Origin: Candidatus Enterococcus moelleringii
GTDB taxonomy: Bacteria > Bacillota > Bacilli > Lactobacillales > Enterococcaceae
NCBI RefSeq assembly: GCF_017377575.1
Contig: NZ_JAFREM010000029.1
Coordinates: 62,001 to 126,000, forward strand
Direction of reading: 5' to 3'
DNA: 64,000 nt
The notes beneath the pieces were generated by a model. That model searched no databases. It saw nothing but the letters and a program-made list of their open reading frames with translations, and was not told where the DNA came from. How positions within the stretch are numbered: position 1 is the stretch's first letter; each line of letters opens with the position of its first letter. Made by a program: the position numbers and the translations under genes. Below are positions 26,122 to 33,842 of the stretch, piece after piece.

Positions 26122-26820
26122 TCACACCTCCTTGTTAAAGCGATAGCCGATACCCTTGATTGTTTGGATATATTTCGGGCTTCCGGAATTTTCTTCGATC
26201 TTTTTCCGCAAACGGCTGATAATCGCCATAATATTGCTATCGTCATAAAAGTATTCTTCGCCCCAGACTTCCTCATAAATCTGCTGCTTAGTCAAAATCT
26301 TCCCTTGATTTTTGGCGCAAAATAAAAGCAAATCAAATTCTTTGGGCGGAAGTTCGTAGGTTCCGTTGACGGTCGTGATGGAACGGTTGTCAAGATCAAT
26401 TTCCAAGCCGTCAAATGTAAGCTGCTGCTGTGAAGCGCCGGGCTGATTGAACCGAGTATAACGGCGGATCAGGGAAACGACCCGGGCAATCAGCTCATCC
26501 ATGTCAAAAGGCTTTGTCAAATAGTCATCAGCCCCTGCTCGCAATCCTCTAACTTTGGAGGCACTGTCGTTTTTTGAGGTAAACATCAGAATAGGTAAGC
26601 TGCTCTCTTGGCGGATTTGTTCCAAAGTTTCAAAGCCGTCCATGCCCGGCATCATGACATCCAGGATCACCAGCTGGTAGTCCCTTGCTTTTAATTTGTC
26701 CAGACCTGCTTTGCCTGAAGTACAAAAATCCGCCTCGATATTTTCTGCGAGAACGCTGCGTTGAATCAAGCTACACAATTCTTTATCATCATCGATGATT
26801 AATAGTTGATAGTCTGCCAT
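26122..26820 (-). CDS. OmpR-family response regulator
   Basis: 232 residues. Receiver domain with phospho-Asp in LVILDVMMPGMDGFE, switch Thr in LMFTSKND and Lys in YLTKPFD; C-terminal winged helix (ELPPKEFDLLLFCAKNQGKILTKQQIYEEVWG, in part). It pairs with the following kinase and probably activates the ABC exporter operon through the repeats at 25118-25155. Confidence 0.92.
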   Translation of the reverse strand: MADYQLLIIDDDKELCSLIQRSVLAENIEADFCTSGKAGLDKLKARDYQLVILDVMMPGMDGFETLEQIRQESSLPILMFTSKNDSASKVRGLRAGADDYLTKPFDMDELIARVVSLIRRYTRFNQPGASQQQLTFDGLEIDLDNRSITTVNGTYELPPKEFDLLLFCAKNQGKILTKQQIYEEVWGEEYFYDDSNIMAIISRLRKKIEENSGSPKYIQTIKGIGYRFNKEV

Positions 26821-26849
26821 TGTCTGCCTCCTGCTTTTTTCTTCATAAA

Positions 26850-26919
26850 TTAAGTGTAACAGATTGTTGCTGGTTTTGAGCGTCTAAAAAAAGCCGGTCT
26901 GCTTAGCAGGTTCCGGCCT
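26850..26919. repeat. Terminator-promoter cassette, copy B
   Basis: Matches copy A at 22517-22586 over about 70 bp, including the AAGTGTAACAGATTG block, the TGGTTTTGAG block and the AGCCGG...CCGGC hairpin. Here it lies between the toxin gene (terminator side) and the response regulator (promoter side). Confidence 0.7.
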
Positions 26920-26949
26920 AATTCAAAAATTGGTTAAATATATTGATCT

Positions 26950-27270
26950 CTATCTGCGTCTTATCTTGCCAAATAAATCCGAGTGTGATCCTACTTCTCC
27001 CAGTTCAACGACAAGCAAATGATCTATATAGGAGTAAATTACTAATAAATCAGGCCTAAAATGAAACTCTCGATCCCCGGAAGGATGATTGATCAAAGCA
27101 TGATCTGCGTACTTTTCAGCAAGTTTTTCTTTATTGGCTAATTGATTCAATAGAAGCGTTAATTCTGCCATATCTTTTTTAGAGAATCTGCCACTTTTAG
27201 CAAGCTTTCTAATTTGTCTTTTATACAGACTGGTTGGCACTATCTGATATTTAGTCTGGAAGTTCGTCAT
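26950..27270 (-). CDS. Toxin, YafQ/RelE-type mRNA interferase
   Basis: 106 residues. KYQIVPTSLYKRQIRKLAKSG at the N-terminus, DHALINHPSGDREFHFRPDLLVIYSY in the middle and the closing GEVGSHSDLFGKIRRR match the YafQ/RelE fold, which cleaves ribosome-bound mRNA. It overlaps the antitoxin by 20 bp. The His/Asp/Phe positions expected near the C-terminus are present (SHSDLF). Confidence 0.85.
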   Translation of the reverse strand: MTNFQTKYQIVPTSLYKRQIRKLAKSGRFSKKDMAELTLLLNQLANKEKLAEKYADHALINHPSGDREFHFRPDLLVIYSYIDHLLVVELGEVGSHSDLFGKIRRR

Positions 27271-27556
27271 ATAAATCTCCCAATATATCCTTATGCATCT
27301 CTTCAGCCGTATTGTATTTTTTCGTACTAGGATCTTTCAAATACGCCATCCGCTCTTTTTTCGCATCCATTAATTCCATTTCTCTCAACTGCGAACGCAA
27401 CGAGTTTAATTCATCCTCAGAAATCAGTACTGCATTTTTCCCGGAAGATAAAACAATGTGGATCTCGGCATTTTTCGTCGTAACATCATCTAGCAACGAA
27501 GTAAGATTCGTTCTTACTTTAGATGGCGTTGTAGCTGTCACTATATCAGACATCAT
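27251..27556 (-). CDS. Antitoxin, Phd/YefM-type
   Basis: 101 residues. The N-terminus (VTATTPSKVRTNLTSLLDDV, then IHIVLSSGKNAVLISEDELNSLR) matches Phd/YefM antitoxins; the C-terminus is charged and would bind the toxin. Two ATGs in tandem (27556 and 27553); GAGGAG lies five and eight bases upstream, so either may be used. A long perfect operator lies directly upstream. Confidence 0.85.
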   Translation of the reverse strand: MMSDIVTATTPSKVRTNLTSLLDDVTTKNAEIHIVLSSGKNAVLISEDELNSLRSQLREMELMDAKKERMAYLKDPSTKKYNTAEEMHKDILGDLYDELPD

Positions 27557-27572
27557 GATTTCTCCTCTCTAT

Positions 27573-27610
27573 ATTTGTGTATAAATATATTACCATATTT
27601 ATACACAAAT
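27573..27610. promoter_or_regulatory. Perfect inverted-repeat operator of the Phd/YefM pair
   Basis: ATTTGTGTATAAATAT (27573-27588) repeats inverted without mismatch at 27595-27610, with a 6-bp spacer. It starts 17 bp upstream of the antitoxin gene, where an antitoxin-toxin complex would bind to repress its own transcription. Confidence 0.85.
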
Positions 27611-28342
27611 AAACAGAGAGTTGATCGGAAGATTTACTTCAACTTGTACTATTAGTCTTCAGTAACCACTCACATTTAATTTTTTTAATTGAATGAAAAT
27701 AATAAAGGCAACAGTAAGCTTGACTCGCAATTTATCGGAACCACAATAAGCGGGCTTAATTTATCAATACTAATCGAAAAATCACAGCAGCCTCTCCGTT
27801 TTTTGGTCCGTAGCTAAATTCATTTCAGGTCCAGGCCAATTCTACCCGCCGTTTTAGTGGATAGCTGGAAGTCTGTCGCGACTTTTTCCGTATAATTCAC
27901 CACTTCAAAAATCAGCTTATCATGCTTGAAAAAGGTGCCGAATTTTCCAACTTGTCGTAATCTTCCGTAAAACATGTAGTAAACGGCAGATGACGATTAC
28001 TACATTAAAAAAAGGTGCAAATAATCCAACTTTCCCCCTTTAAAAAATTTTCCCCAAGAAATATTTTCATAAAATTTAAATAAAATAACGCTAAGCCCTT
28101 AAAAAACAAATGCTAATTCGGATAACAAATCCCAACCGTTTCAACAGGTCGAATATTTTGAAAAATCTTTATATATCAAGAACACATCATATAATATAAC
28201 GAGTTATTAAAACATTTTGGACCTTCGATGAAATTTGCACTTGCTTACAGAAAGCGTTTGCGATATATTGTGATTAGCCTCTTTAATCGAAGAGGATTTC
28301 ACCTACTATCATTTCAACTAATCGTAAGGAGCCGTGAAAATT
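27611..28342. other. AT-rich region without a supported gene
   Basis: Mostly low-GC DNA with stop codons in all frames. A 51-codon frame (27820-27975, minus) without a ribosome site reads partly protein-like (KFGTFFKHDKLIFEVVNYTE) and may be a gene remnant. The right end carries the promoter and cre-like site of the next gene. Confidence 0.5.
28241..28269 (+). promoter_or_regulatory. Promoter with a cre-like site in the spacer
   Basis: TTGCTT (28241-28246), 17-bp spacer, TATATT (28264-28269). Within the spacer is AGAAAGCGTTTGCG (28249-28262), close to the CcpA cre consensus. CcpA bound there would block RNA polymerase, so the next gene may be carbon-repressed. Confidence 0.6.
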
Positions 28343-29491
28343 ATGAAAGCACTTCAGCAAAAGCAATTGTTCTCTCTAACTAGACGAAACTTGGAAGCTA
28401 GGATTCGCAAATTCGCGAAGGAGGGCAGCAATCCTGCTTATTTGATCCAATGTGCCGTAGTGATTTTACTGCGTAATGCTTTTTCGCCAGAGAACTTCTC
28501 TTTATTAGCCAAGGAAGAAATTTGCCAGCTGTTTTTAACTGGTGATTTAGAGGCGCTGTCTTCTGTGCGGCATCTTTGCGTTTATTTTAAAGAATATTTT
28601 TCAAACACCGATTGGGAAAAGCTGATTATCCGCTTATTTGGCAGTGAAAAGGAATATTTGAATCACACCGCCACCTTGCGCGCTCAGACCGATCATTTAC
28701 ATAAATACCTCCATGGCGGCAAACGTCAGCCCGCCGAACTGATGGACATTGCCACCGTTTACAAAGACGCCGCGGGCAAGAAGCATCGCTTTACCTTAAA
28801 GGGGACGGACCCTTGCTACTCAGTGGAGGAAACCACTGCTCTTTTATCGATTTTAACGACCTTAACCCTATTTGAAAAAGACGGCGTGCGGCGTTTTACA
28901 GAGCTGTTCCGCTACATTTATTTGTCGACGACCCCAGTTTACGATCGTGAACGAGACGAACAGGCTGCTGAAACAGACGCTGACACTGATTCGATAGTCC
29001 TTCAGGAACAGCTGGATCAAGCTCTGGAAGCTTTGGCTCTGCTTAAAGTCAATAACGAGCCAGGTGCTGGTTTGCTGATGGAATCGCCTGACTTCTTGCA
29101 AAAGAATGTCTATGCTGGCAAAACGTCAGAGGAAATCGCTGCCCATATGTTCGACGGCTACAGCTATTCGCCGGAGGACGATCCGCAGCAGCTCCACAGC
29201 CGGATGATGACGGCTTTAATCGGCGGTCTCAAACTGAAGGAGGCTCCGACACTCTCGAATCTCGTTAACCGTAAAAGCGACGCTCCGCCGAAAGATACTG
29301 CCGATGAACCTGAAACACCGCTGCAAGACCCGCCAAAGGGTAAAAAGAAAAAGTCCAAACGAAGAAAAAAAGAGGGGAAGGTCTACCTGACTAAAGAAGA
29401 GATGGAAAGACAACGGAAAGAAAAGGAACTAGATCAAAAGACTCGTAAGAAACTAGGGAAAAAGAAAAGAGGCAAGAAGAAAAAGCGCTAA
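28343..29491 (+). CDS. Unrecognised protein with a long Lys/Arg-rich tail
   Basis: 382 residues from ATG 28343; AAGGAG lies 11 bases upstream. A GTG at 28334 is only two bases from that site and less likely. Residues 1-290 look like a soluble helical domain (RRNLEARIRKFAKEGS, SSVRHLCVYFKEYF). Residues about 325-382 are extremely basic (GKKKKSKRRKKEGK, KKLGKKKRGKKKKR), like a nucleic-acid or ribosome-binding tail. No signal peptide or membrane segment. I do not recognise the family. It stands alone between two gene-poor stretches, with normal codon use in the body, and probably under carbon control. Confidence 0.7.
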   Translation: MKALQQKQLFSLTRRNLEARIRKFAKEGSNPAYLIQCAVVILLRNAFSPENFSLLAKEEICQLFLTGDLEALSSVRHLCVYFKEYFSNTDWEKLIIRLFGSEKEYLNHTATLRAQTDHLHKYLHGGKRQPAELMDIATVYKDAAGKKHRFTLKGTDPCYSVEETTALLSILTTLTLFEKDGVRRFTELFRYIYLSTTPVYDRERDEQAAETDADTDSIVLQEQLDQALEALALLKVNNEPGAGLLMESPDFLQKNVYAGKTSEEIAAHMFDGYSYSPEDDPQQLHSRMMTALIGGLKLKEAPTLSNLVNRKSDAPPKDTADEPETPLQDPPKGKKKKSKRRKKEGKVYLTKEEMERQRKEKELDQKTRKKLGKKKRGKKKKR

Positions 29492-29912
29492 TTAGGCTTT
29501 AGCACTTGGACGTTAGTTCTATTGTTCTCAAGTTCCTATCTTTCGGTATTTTCTGAAACGGAGCTAGATAGAGAGAAATTGCTGCGATATTACTTCTAAA
29601 GTATCGCAGCAATCCAAAATATTTTTCGCTGTATTATGCAATGCTCGTTTTGAAAAGAATTTTATTCCATTGCCTCTATTTTCCGATTGGACTCGGGTTC
29701 GATTGTTTTTTGACAAACATGCTGATTCGCCGGTGAATGGGTCAGACTTTTTTTACTGATGGTACTTTTTCAGTGGCCACTCCAAGGAAACTCACTGCGC
29801 AATCATTGATAGGCTTTCTAAGAAGAAATGATACATGACCTGATAAAAATCGGCAACTGAGTCATTTTTTATTTCTTGAAAAATTCGGATTATTTTATAG
29901 TGAGTAAAAAAA
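29492..29912. other. Gene-free stretch with a terminator
   Basis: Contains the hairpin at 29578-29613 and then AT-rich DNA without a supported frame. I see nothing else in it. Confidence 0.6.
29578..29620 (+). terminator. Terminator-like hairpin after the Lys-rich gene
   Basis: 12-bp perfect stem ATTGCTGCGATA / TATCGCAGCAAT (29578-29613), but the following T-tract is weak (ATATTTTTC a few bases on). It lies about 90 bp past the stop codon. Confidence 0.6.
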
Positions 29913-30221
29913 CTATCGCTTGAACAACTTAGAAACATTACTAAAAATCAACACAAACAAAGTAGCCGGAACAATCAGCCTACCAACGTAATTTTCGGGA
30001 ATTATTCCAATGATTGGCAAAAGTACTACTAAATCTACAAAAAATAAATAAACTCCCACCAATTTACCTAGATTTCTGCCGTTTACTTTGGCTCGATTCG
30101 CTTCACCTATGGTATTATAACCAGCTATCAGCATCAGCCACTTTCCGCGAATCAATTGGATACCCACAATGAGCGTTCCAATTAAGATACTCCAGATAGC
30201 TAAATAATCAATTGTTGTCAT
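29913..30221 (-). CDS. DUF3784-type small membrane protein
   Basis: 102 residues from ATG 30221 (AAGGAGGG upstream). Three hydrophobic segments; the middle AGYNTIGEANRAKVNGRNLGK is the DUF3784 signature (GYNT-x-x-E). Function unknown in the family. It stands alone. Confidence 0.75.
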   Translation of the reverse strand: MTTIDYLAIWSILIGTLIVGIQLIRGKWLMLIAGYNTIGEANRAKVNGRNLGKLVGVYLFFVDLVVLLPIIGIIPENYVGRLIVPATLFVLIFSNVSKLFKR

Positions 30222-30270
30222 CGCTGATCCCTCCTTTTTTACTATCATTTTACCACGGAGCCTTTATGCA

Positions 30271-30314
30271 AAAAAAGTACTTTCATTGGAGTTGTCCAGA
30301 TGAAAGTACTTTTT
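30271..30314. terminator. Bidirectional terminator
   Basis: AAAAAAGTACTTTCAT / ATGAAAGTACTTTTTT stem (30271-30286 with 30300-30314) just downstream of the acetyltransferase gene on the minus strand. Confidence 0.85.
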
Positions 30315-30339
30315 ACTTTGCTATGGTTTACCTAATTGC

Positions 30340-30876
30340 CTACCAATCCTCCGGCTTATCCATCGCCTCTGCCGGCTTCACCACACCTGAAAAATCTTCC
30401 GTTCGAATATCCGACAACGCCTGCGCCATCCAAGCATCTTCCAATCCTTTTTTCGTCGGGTAAGGCGGCAGGAAGCCTTGCGGCAAAGCAGGCTTGAAGC
30501 CGTGTCGAGGATAGTAGTCGATATGCCCCAACACAAAAACCAAATCCACCTGCTGCTCCTTCAATATTTCCAGCCCGGCTCGAATTAGTTGGCCGCCAAT
30601 CTCTTTTTTCTGGTACTCAGGAACAATTGCCAACGGTGCTAAAATCGAAAGCGACAACTGCTTTTCATAATTTTCTAAGCGAGCCTTAGTAAATAAGATG
30701 TGTCCAACTGGTTGTTCACTATCAAAAGCCAACAAAGAAACCAACGGCCGAGCAGTCGGATCATCCAGCAATTCATCGGCAAAAATCGCTTCGTCGGGTT
30801 CATTGAAGGCCCGGTACTCGACATCATAAATTTGTTTGCGGTCTTTTTCAGTTGTTTCACGAATTTGAATGTTCAT
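30340..30876 (-). CDS. GNAT-family N-acetyltransferase
   Basis: 178 residues from ATG 30876 (AGGAG ten bases upstream; the GTG at 30885 lies too close to it). The acetyl-CoA loop is visible as LAIVPEYQKKEIGGQLIRAG, and LGHIDYYPRHGFKPA matches the YhbS-like branch of GNAT. Substrate unknown. Monocistronic. Confidence 0.85.
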   Translation of the reverse strand: MNIQIRETTEKDRKQIYDVEYRAFNEPDEAIFADELLDDPTARPLVSLLAFDSEQPVGHILFTKARLENYEKQLSLSILAPLAIVPEYQKKEIGGQLIRAGLEILKEQQVDLVFVLGHIDYYPRHGFKPALPQGFLPPYPTKKGLEDAWMAQALSDIRTEDFSGVVKPAEAMDKPEDW

Positions 30877-31027
30877 TTTTTCCACTCTCCTAATTCATTA
30901 ATTTTGAGAAGAGCGCATTACCGAAAGTAAACATAAGTCTGTCAAACAAAAGCCTCCATTGTTTAGTTACCTAAATTATAGAGAAGCCTAGAGTCAGGTG
31001 CAACATTTATTGATAACGGCTACCACC

Positions 31028-31711
31028 TTAATGTTGCAGCAGTGCCACTATCAGCATAATGAGAAAGAGCGTATAGTCATAAAGCGTGTGGGCAATAATT
31101 CCCCCTCGTAAACTATCGGTCCTTTTCCAAACATAATTGAATGGGATTCGGGTCAAGCCGATGATGACTAAACATTGATACCAATTCCAGGAATACGTTG
31201 ATAAATGGAGCGAACCAAAGAATAAGGCCGCGAAAATCGAGCTCAGCAGAAAGGCCTTATTTGACGTAAAGCGTTTCGTGAGGAAATGATAGAGCGGAAA
31301 AGCGACGGCTGCGGTGATTAATTCTTCTCCAGCCAGCGAAATCCAAGTAGTCAGGAAAAAGTAAATATTTTCCCACAGACTATTGTCCACGATAACTTTT
31401 GCGATAGGATTGGCGTTGCTGGCATTATTAAACAGCAGTATGCCCACTCTTGATGCCGCAAATGAAAGAACAAACGACAGCACCGTCAACCCTAAAATGC
31501 TTTTCCATTTTCCTTTTTTCATCGGCTGTAGAAAGATCTGATAACTGCCTAGGCCAAATTGAGCAATCAAAGCGATTGATGAAAAAGCAAACAACCATAG
31601 CCAGCTTAAGGGCCAGTTATTTATTCTGCCTGCAAAGCCAATAATCAGTAAAAAAGGTGTTAATATAAGTCCCCAAGTTTTAGGCTTGGTATTTTCAATT
31701 CTCTCGAACAT
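31028..31711 (-). CDS. CPBP-family membrane protein with altered first motif
   Basis: 227 residues with about seven membrane segments. Motif 1 reads GEELITAAVAF where active CPBP proteases have EExxxR; motif 2 FGSLHLSTY and motif 3 HTLYDY are present. The missing Arg may mean reduced or altered activity. Function unknown; stands alone. No RBS stronger than GGGGGCAT is seen before the ATG. Confidence 0.7.
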   Translation of the reverse strand: MFERIENTKPKTWGLILTPFLLIIGFAGRINNWPLSWLWLFAFSSIALIAQFGLGSYQIFLQPMKKGKWKSILGLTVLSFVLSFAASRVGILLFNNASNANPIAKVIVDNSLWENIYFFLTTWISLAGEELITAAVAFPLYHFLTKRFTSNKAFLLSSIFAALFFGSLHLSTYSWNWYQCLVIIGLTRIPFNYVWKRTDSLRGGIIAHTLYDYTLFLIMLIVALLQH

Positions 31712-31842
31712 CGGAATGCCCCCTTTGTTCTGATTATACCGGAAAGCAGGAAAAACACCTTTTCTAACGAACTATTCGCGGGATATTTAAACAGCATCTC
31801 CCTTGATCCAAACAGTTTGCTTAGGCACATTCAAATCAAAAA

Positions 31843-31865
31843 AACGCAGAATGCTCTTCTGCGTT
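31843..31865. terminator. Short intrinsic terminator
   Basis: AACGCAGAA - 5 nt - TTCTGCGTT with A and T runs on the flanks; it follows the 45-residue gene at 31893-32030 on the minus strand. Confidence 0.75.
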
Positions 31866-31892
31866 AAAAAATGAACTAATAGAAAAAACGAC

Positions 31893-32030
31893 TCACTTTT
31901 TTTCGTCGGTTTCAGTAAAGGCCAGGATAAGAAAGATAAACCCTAACATTGTAAACATAAAACTATCATTGAAATCTATCACAAAAAATACAATTGCTAA
32001 TACCAACCATGCCGGATTCACATTCTTCAT
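31893..32030 (-). CDS. Small hydrophobic protein, 45 residues
   Basis: Begins MKNVNPAWLVLAIVFFV and ends ETDEKK. Two short hydrophobic segments separated by DFNDS, then a charged tail. GGGAGG eight bases before the ATG and a terminator 28 bp after the stop support a real gene. No family recognised. Confidence 0.65.
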   Translation of the reverse strand: MKNVNPAWLVLAIVFFVIDFNDSFMFTMLGFIFLILAFTETDEKK

Positions 32031-32090
32031 CCCGATCGCCTCCCTACCAAAAGATTAGCACAACAAAAACGACCCATCAAGATGAAAAAA

Positions 32091-32115
32091 CCTTATCCCA
32101 GCGTTTGGGATAAGG
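32091..32115 (-). terminator. Intrinsic terminator of the aldehyde dehydrogenase gene
   Basis: CCTTATCCCA - 5 nt - TGGGATAAGG with TTTTTTC on the minus strand, ten bases past the stop. Confidence 0.85.
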
Positions 32116-32124
32116 AAGAAAAAC

Positions 32125-33582
32125 TTATTTAGCGGTGCGAATCGTTACAAATTTCACTTCAACATACTCTTCCACCCCGTATGTGCCGTTTTCACGACCG
32201 AAGCCGGAATGTTTCATCCCGCCAAATGGTGTTGCAGAATTAGAAATCTCGGTATCGTTGACACCCACCATTCCATATTGCAACTTGCTGCTGACGTTGT
32301 CGATGGTGTGAATATTGGTAGAGAAGAAGTAAGAAGCTAAACCAAATTCGCTGTCATTGGCATCTTCGATTACTTTTTCTTCATCTTCAAATTCGATGAT
32401 CGGTAATACCGGTCCAAAGGTTTCTTCATAGAAAATATTCATGTCTTTCGTGACACCGTCTAAAACGGTTGGTTGGAAGAAGAAGCCGTTGGCGAATTCG
32501 CCGTCTTCCATTTTACTGCCGCCAACCAAGACTTTTGCTCCCTTGCCGGTAGCATCTTCCATTTGTTCTTCGACTTTTTCCACGCCTTCTTTGTTAATGA
32601 GTGGTCCGGTGGTTGGATCATCCAAGCCATTACCAACTGTGACTTCCTTCACCCGTTCCACAATCATTTCCGTGGCTTTTTCTTTGATATCTTTGTGAAT
32701 GAATACCCGGTTTGGCGAAGTACACACCTGACCATTGTTGCCGAATTTAGTTTCAACTAAGGTTTCCACGGCTAATTCCAGATCAGCATCTGGGAAAATA
32801 ATGTACGGTGCATGTCCACCCAACTCCATCGAAACTTTCTTCAAGGTTGGAGCTGCTTGTTCGTTCAGGGTTTTCCCAACTTCAGTTGAACCAGTAAAGG
32901 TAATTTTCTTCACATCGTCTGATTCAGAAAGAATTTCTCCGATGGTAGCAGCATCTCCCAGCATAATATTGACTACACCTTCTGGAAAGCCAGCTTTGTC
33001 AAAAAGCTCCATTAATGCCAAAGCTGACAACGGAGTGTCTTCTGCCGGTTTCAATACTACAGTACAGCCGGCAGCAATTGCTGGTGAAATTTTACGGATA
33101 ATCATATTGGATGGGAAGTTCCAAGGAGTAATTGCGCCTACTACACCCACTGGCTGCTTGCGCACTTGCCATTGATTGGTGGCTGGTGAAGGGACAATAT
33201 CTCCCATTACTCGTTGACCTTCTGCCGCATTCCAGCGCAGGTTTTCCACGTTGGTTTGAATTTCGCCTTTGGCTTGTGTTAGTGGTTTCCCTTGTTCCAT
33301 CGTCATGATGGTTGACAGACGTTCAGCGTCCTCTTCCACCAGATCGGCCATTTTGTTCATCAGCTCTGCGCGTTCTGAAGGTGCCATAGTTGACCATTTA
33401 GGAAAAGCCGCATTCGCTGCTGCAATTGCTTCTTTGGTTTCATTTGCGCCACCTTGGTGAACTTCAATTAAGGTTTCACCGGTAGCAGGGTTGATTACTG
33501 CTCGTTTGTCCTCTGAGCCCTCGATCCATTTGCCATTAATATAGAGACGAGTTTCGACCTGTGGTAAATCTCTTTTTGCCAT
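32125..33582 (-). CDS. gabD: NAD(P)-dependent aldehyde dehydrogenase, succinate-semialdehyde type
   Basis: 485 residues, usual for the family. Catalytic Cys in GNNGQVCTSPNR, general-base Glu in MELGGHAPYI, cofactor loop FTGSTEVGK and ITPWNFPSNM. Best fit is the succinate-semialdehyde dehydrogenase branch of ALDH, which oxidises the semialdehyde to succinate; other aldehydes are possible. Monocistronic: a terminator follows, and AAGGAGG precedes the ATG. No GABA aminotransferase is nearby, so the name is by family only. Confidence 0.8.
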   Translation of the reverse strand: MAKRDLPQVETRLYINGKWIEGSEDKRAVINPATGETLIEVHQGGANETKEAIAAANAAFPKWSTMAPSERAELMNKMADLVEEDAERLSTIMTMEQGKPLTQAKGEIQTNVENLRWNAAEGQRVMGDIVPSPATNQWQVRKQPVGVVGAITPWNFPSNMIIRKISPAIAAGCTVVLKPAEDTPLSALALMELFDKAGFPEGVVNIMLGDAATIGEILSESDDVKKITFTGSTEVGKTLNEQAAPTLKKVSMELGGHAPYIIFPDADLELAVETLVETKFGNNGQVCTSPNRVFIHKDIKEKATEMIVERVKEVTVGNGLDDPTTGPLINKEGVEKVEEQMEDATGKGAKVLVGGSKMEDGEFANGFFFQPTVLDGVTKDMNIFYEETFGPVLPIIEFEDEEKVIEDANDSEFGLASYFFSTNIHTIDNVSSKLQYGMVGVNDTEISNSATPFGGMKHSGFGRENGTYGVEEYVEVKFVTIRTAK

Positions 33583-33770
33583 ATGTCTAATTTCCTCCTT
33601 ATTATTAGGTACATAATCACCCTATCATGGATAAAATGAAAGCACAAAATTGATGCTTGTTATACCGGACTCACGCGTTTTCTTTATAAATAGTGAATCT
33701 ATCCTAAAATTTTCTTTTTTTATGAGTAAAATTCCAGGTTATTGGAAATTGGTACAGACGTGTAAACGAA

Positions 33771-33830
33771 AAAACCAAACAACCGGCTCCTTCCTTTAAT
33801 GAATGAAGGAAAACTGGTTGTTTGGTTTTA
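33771..33830. terminator. Intrinsic terminator after the secreted C39-like gene
   Basis: AAAACCAAACAACCGG arm (33771-33786) and CTGGTTGTTTGGTTTT arm with an inner TTCCTT/AAGGAA stem, 13 bp beyond the minus-strand stop codon. Confidence 0.88.
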
Positions 33831-33842
33831 TCTTACTACTAT

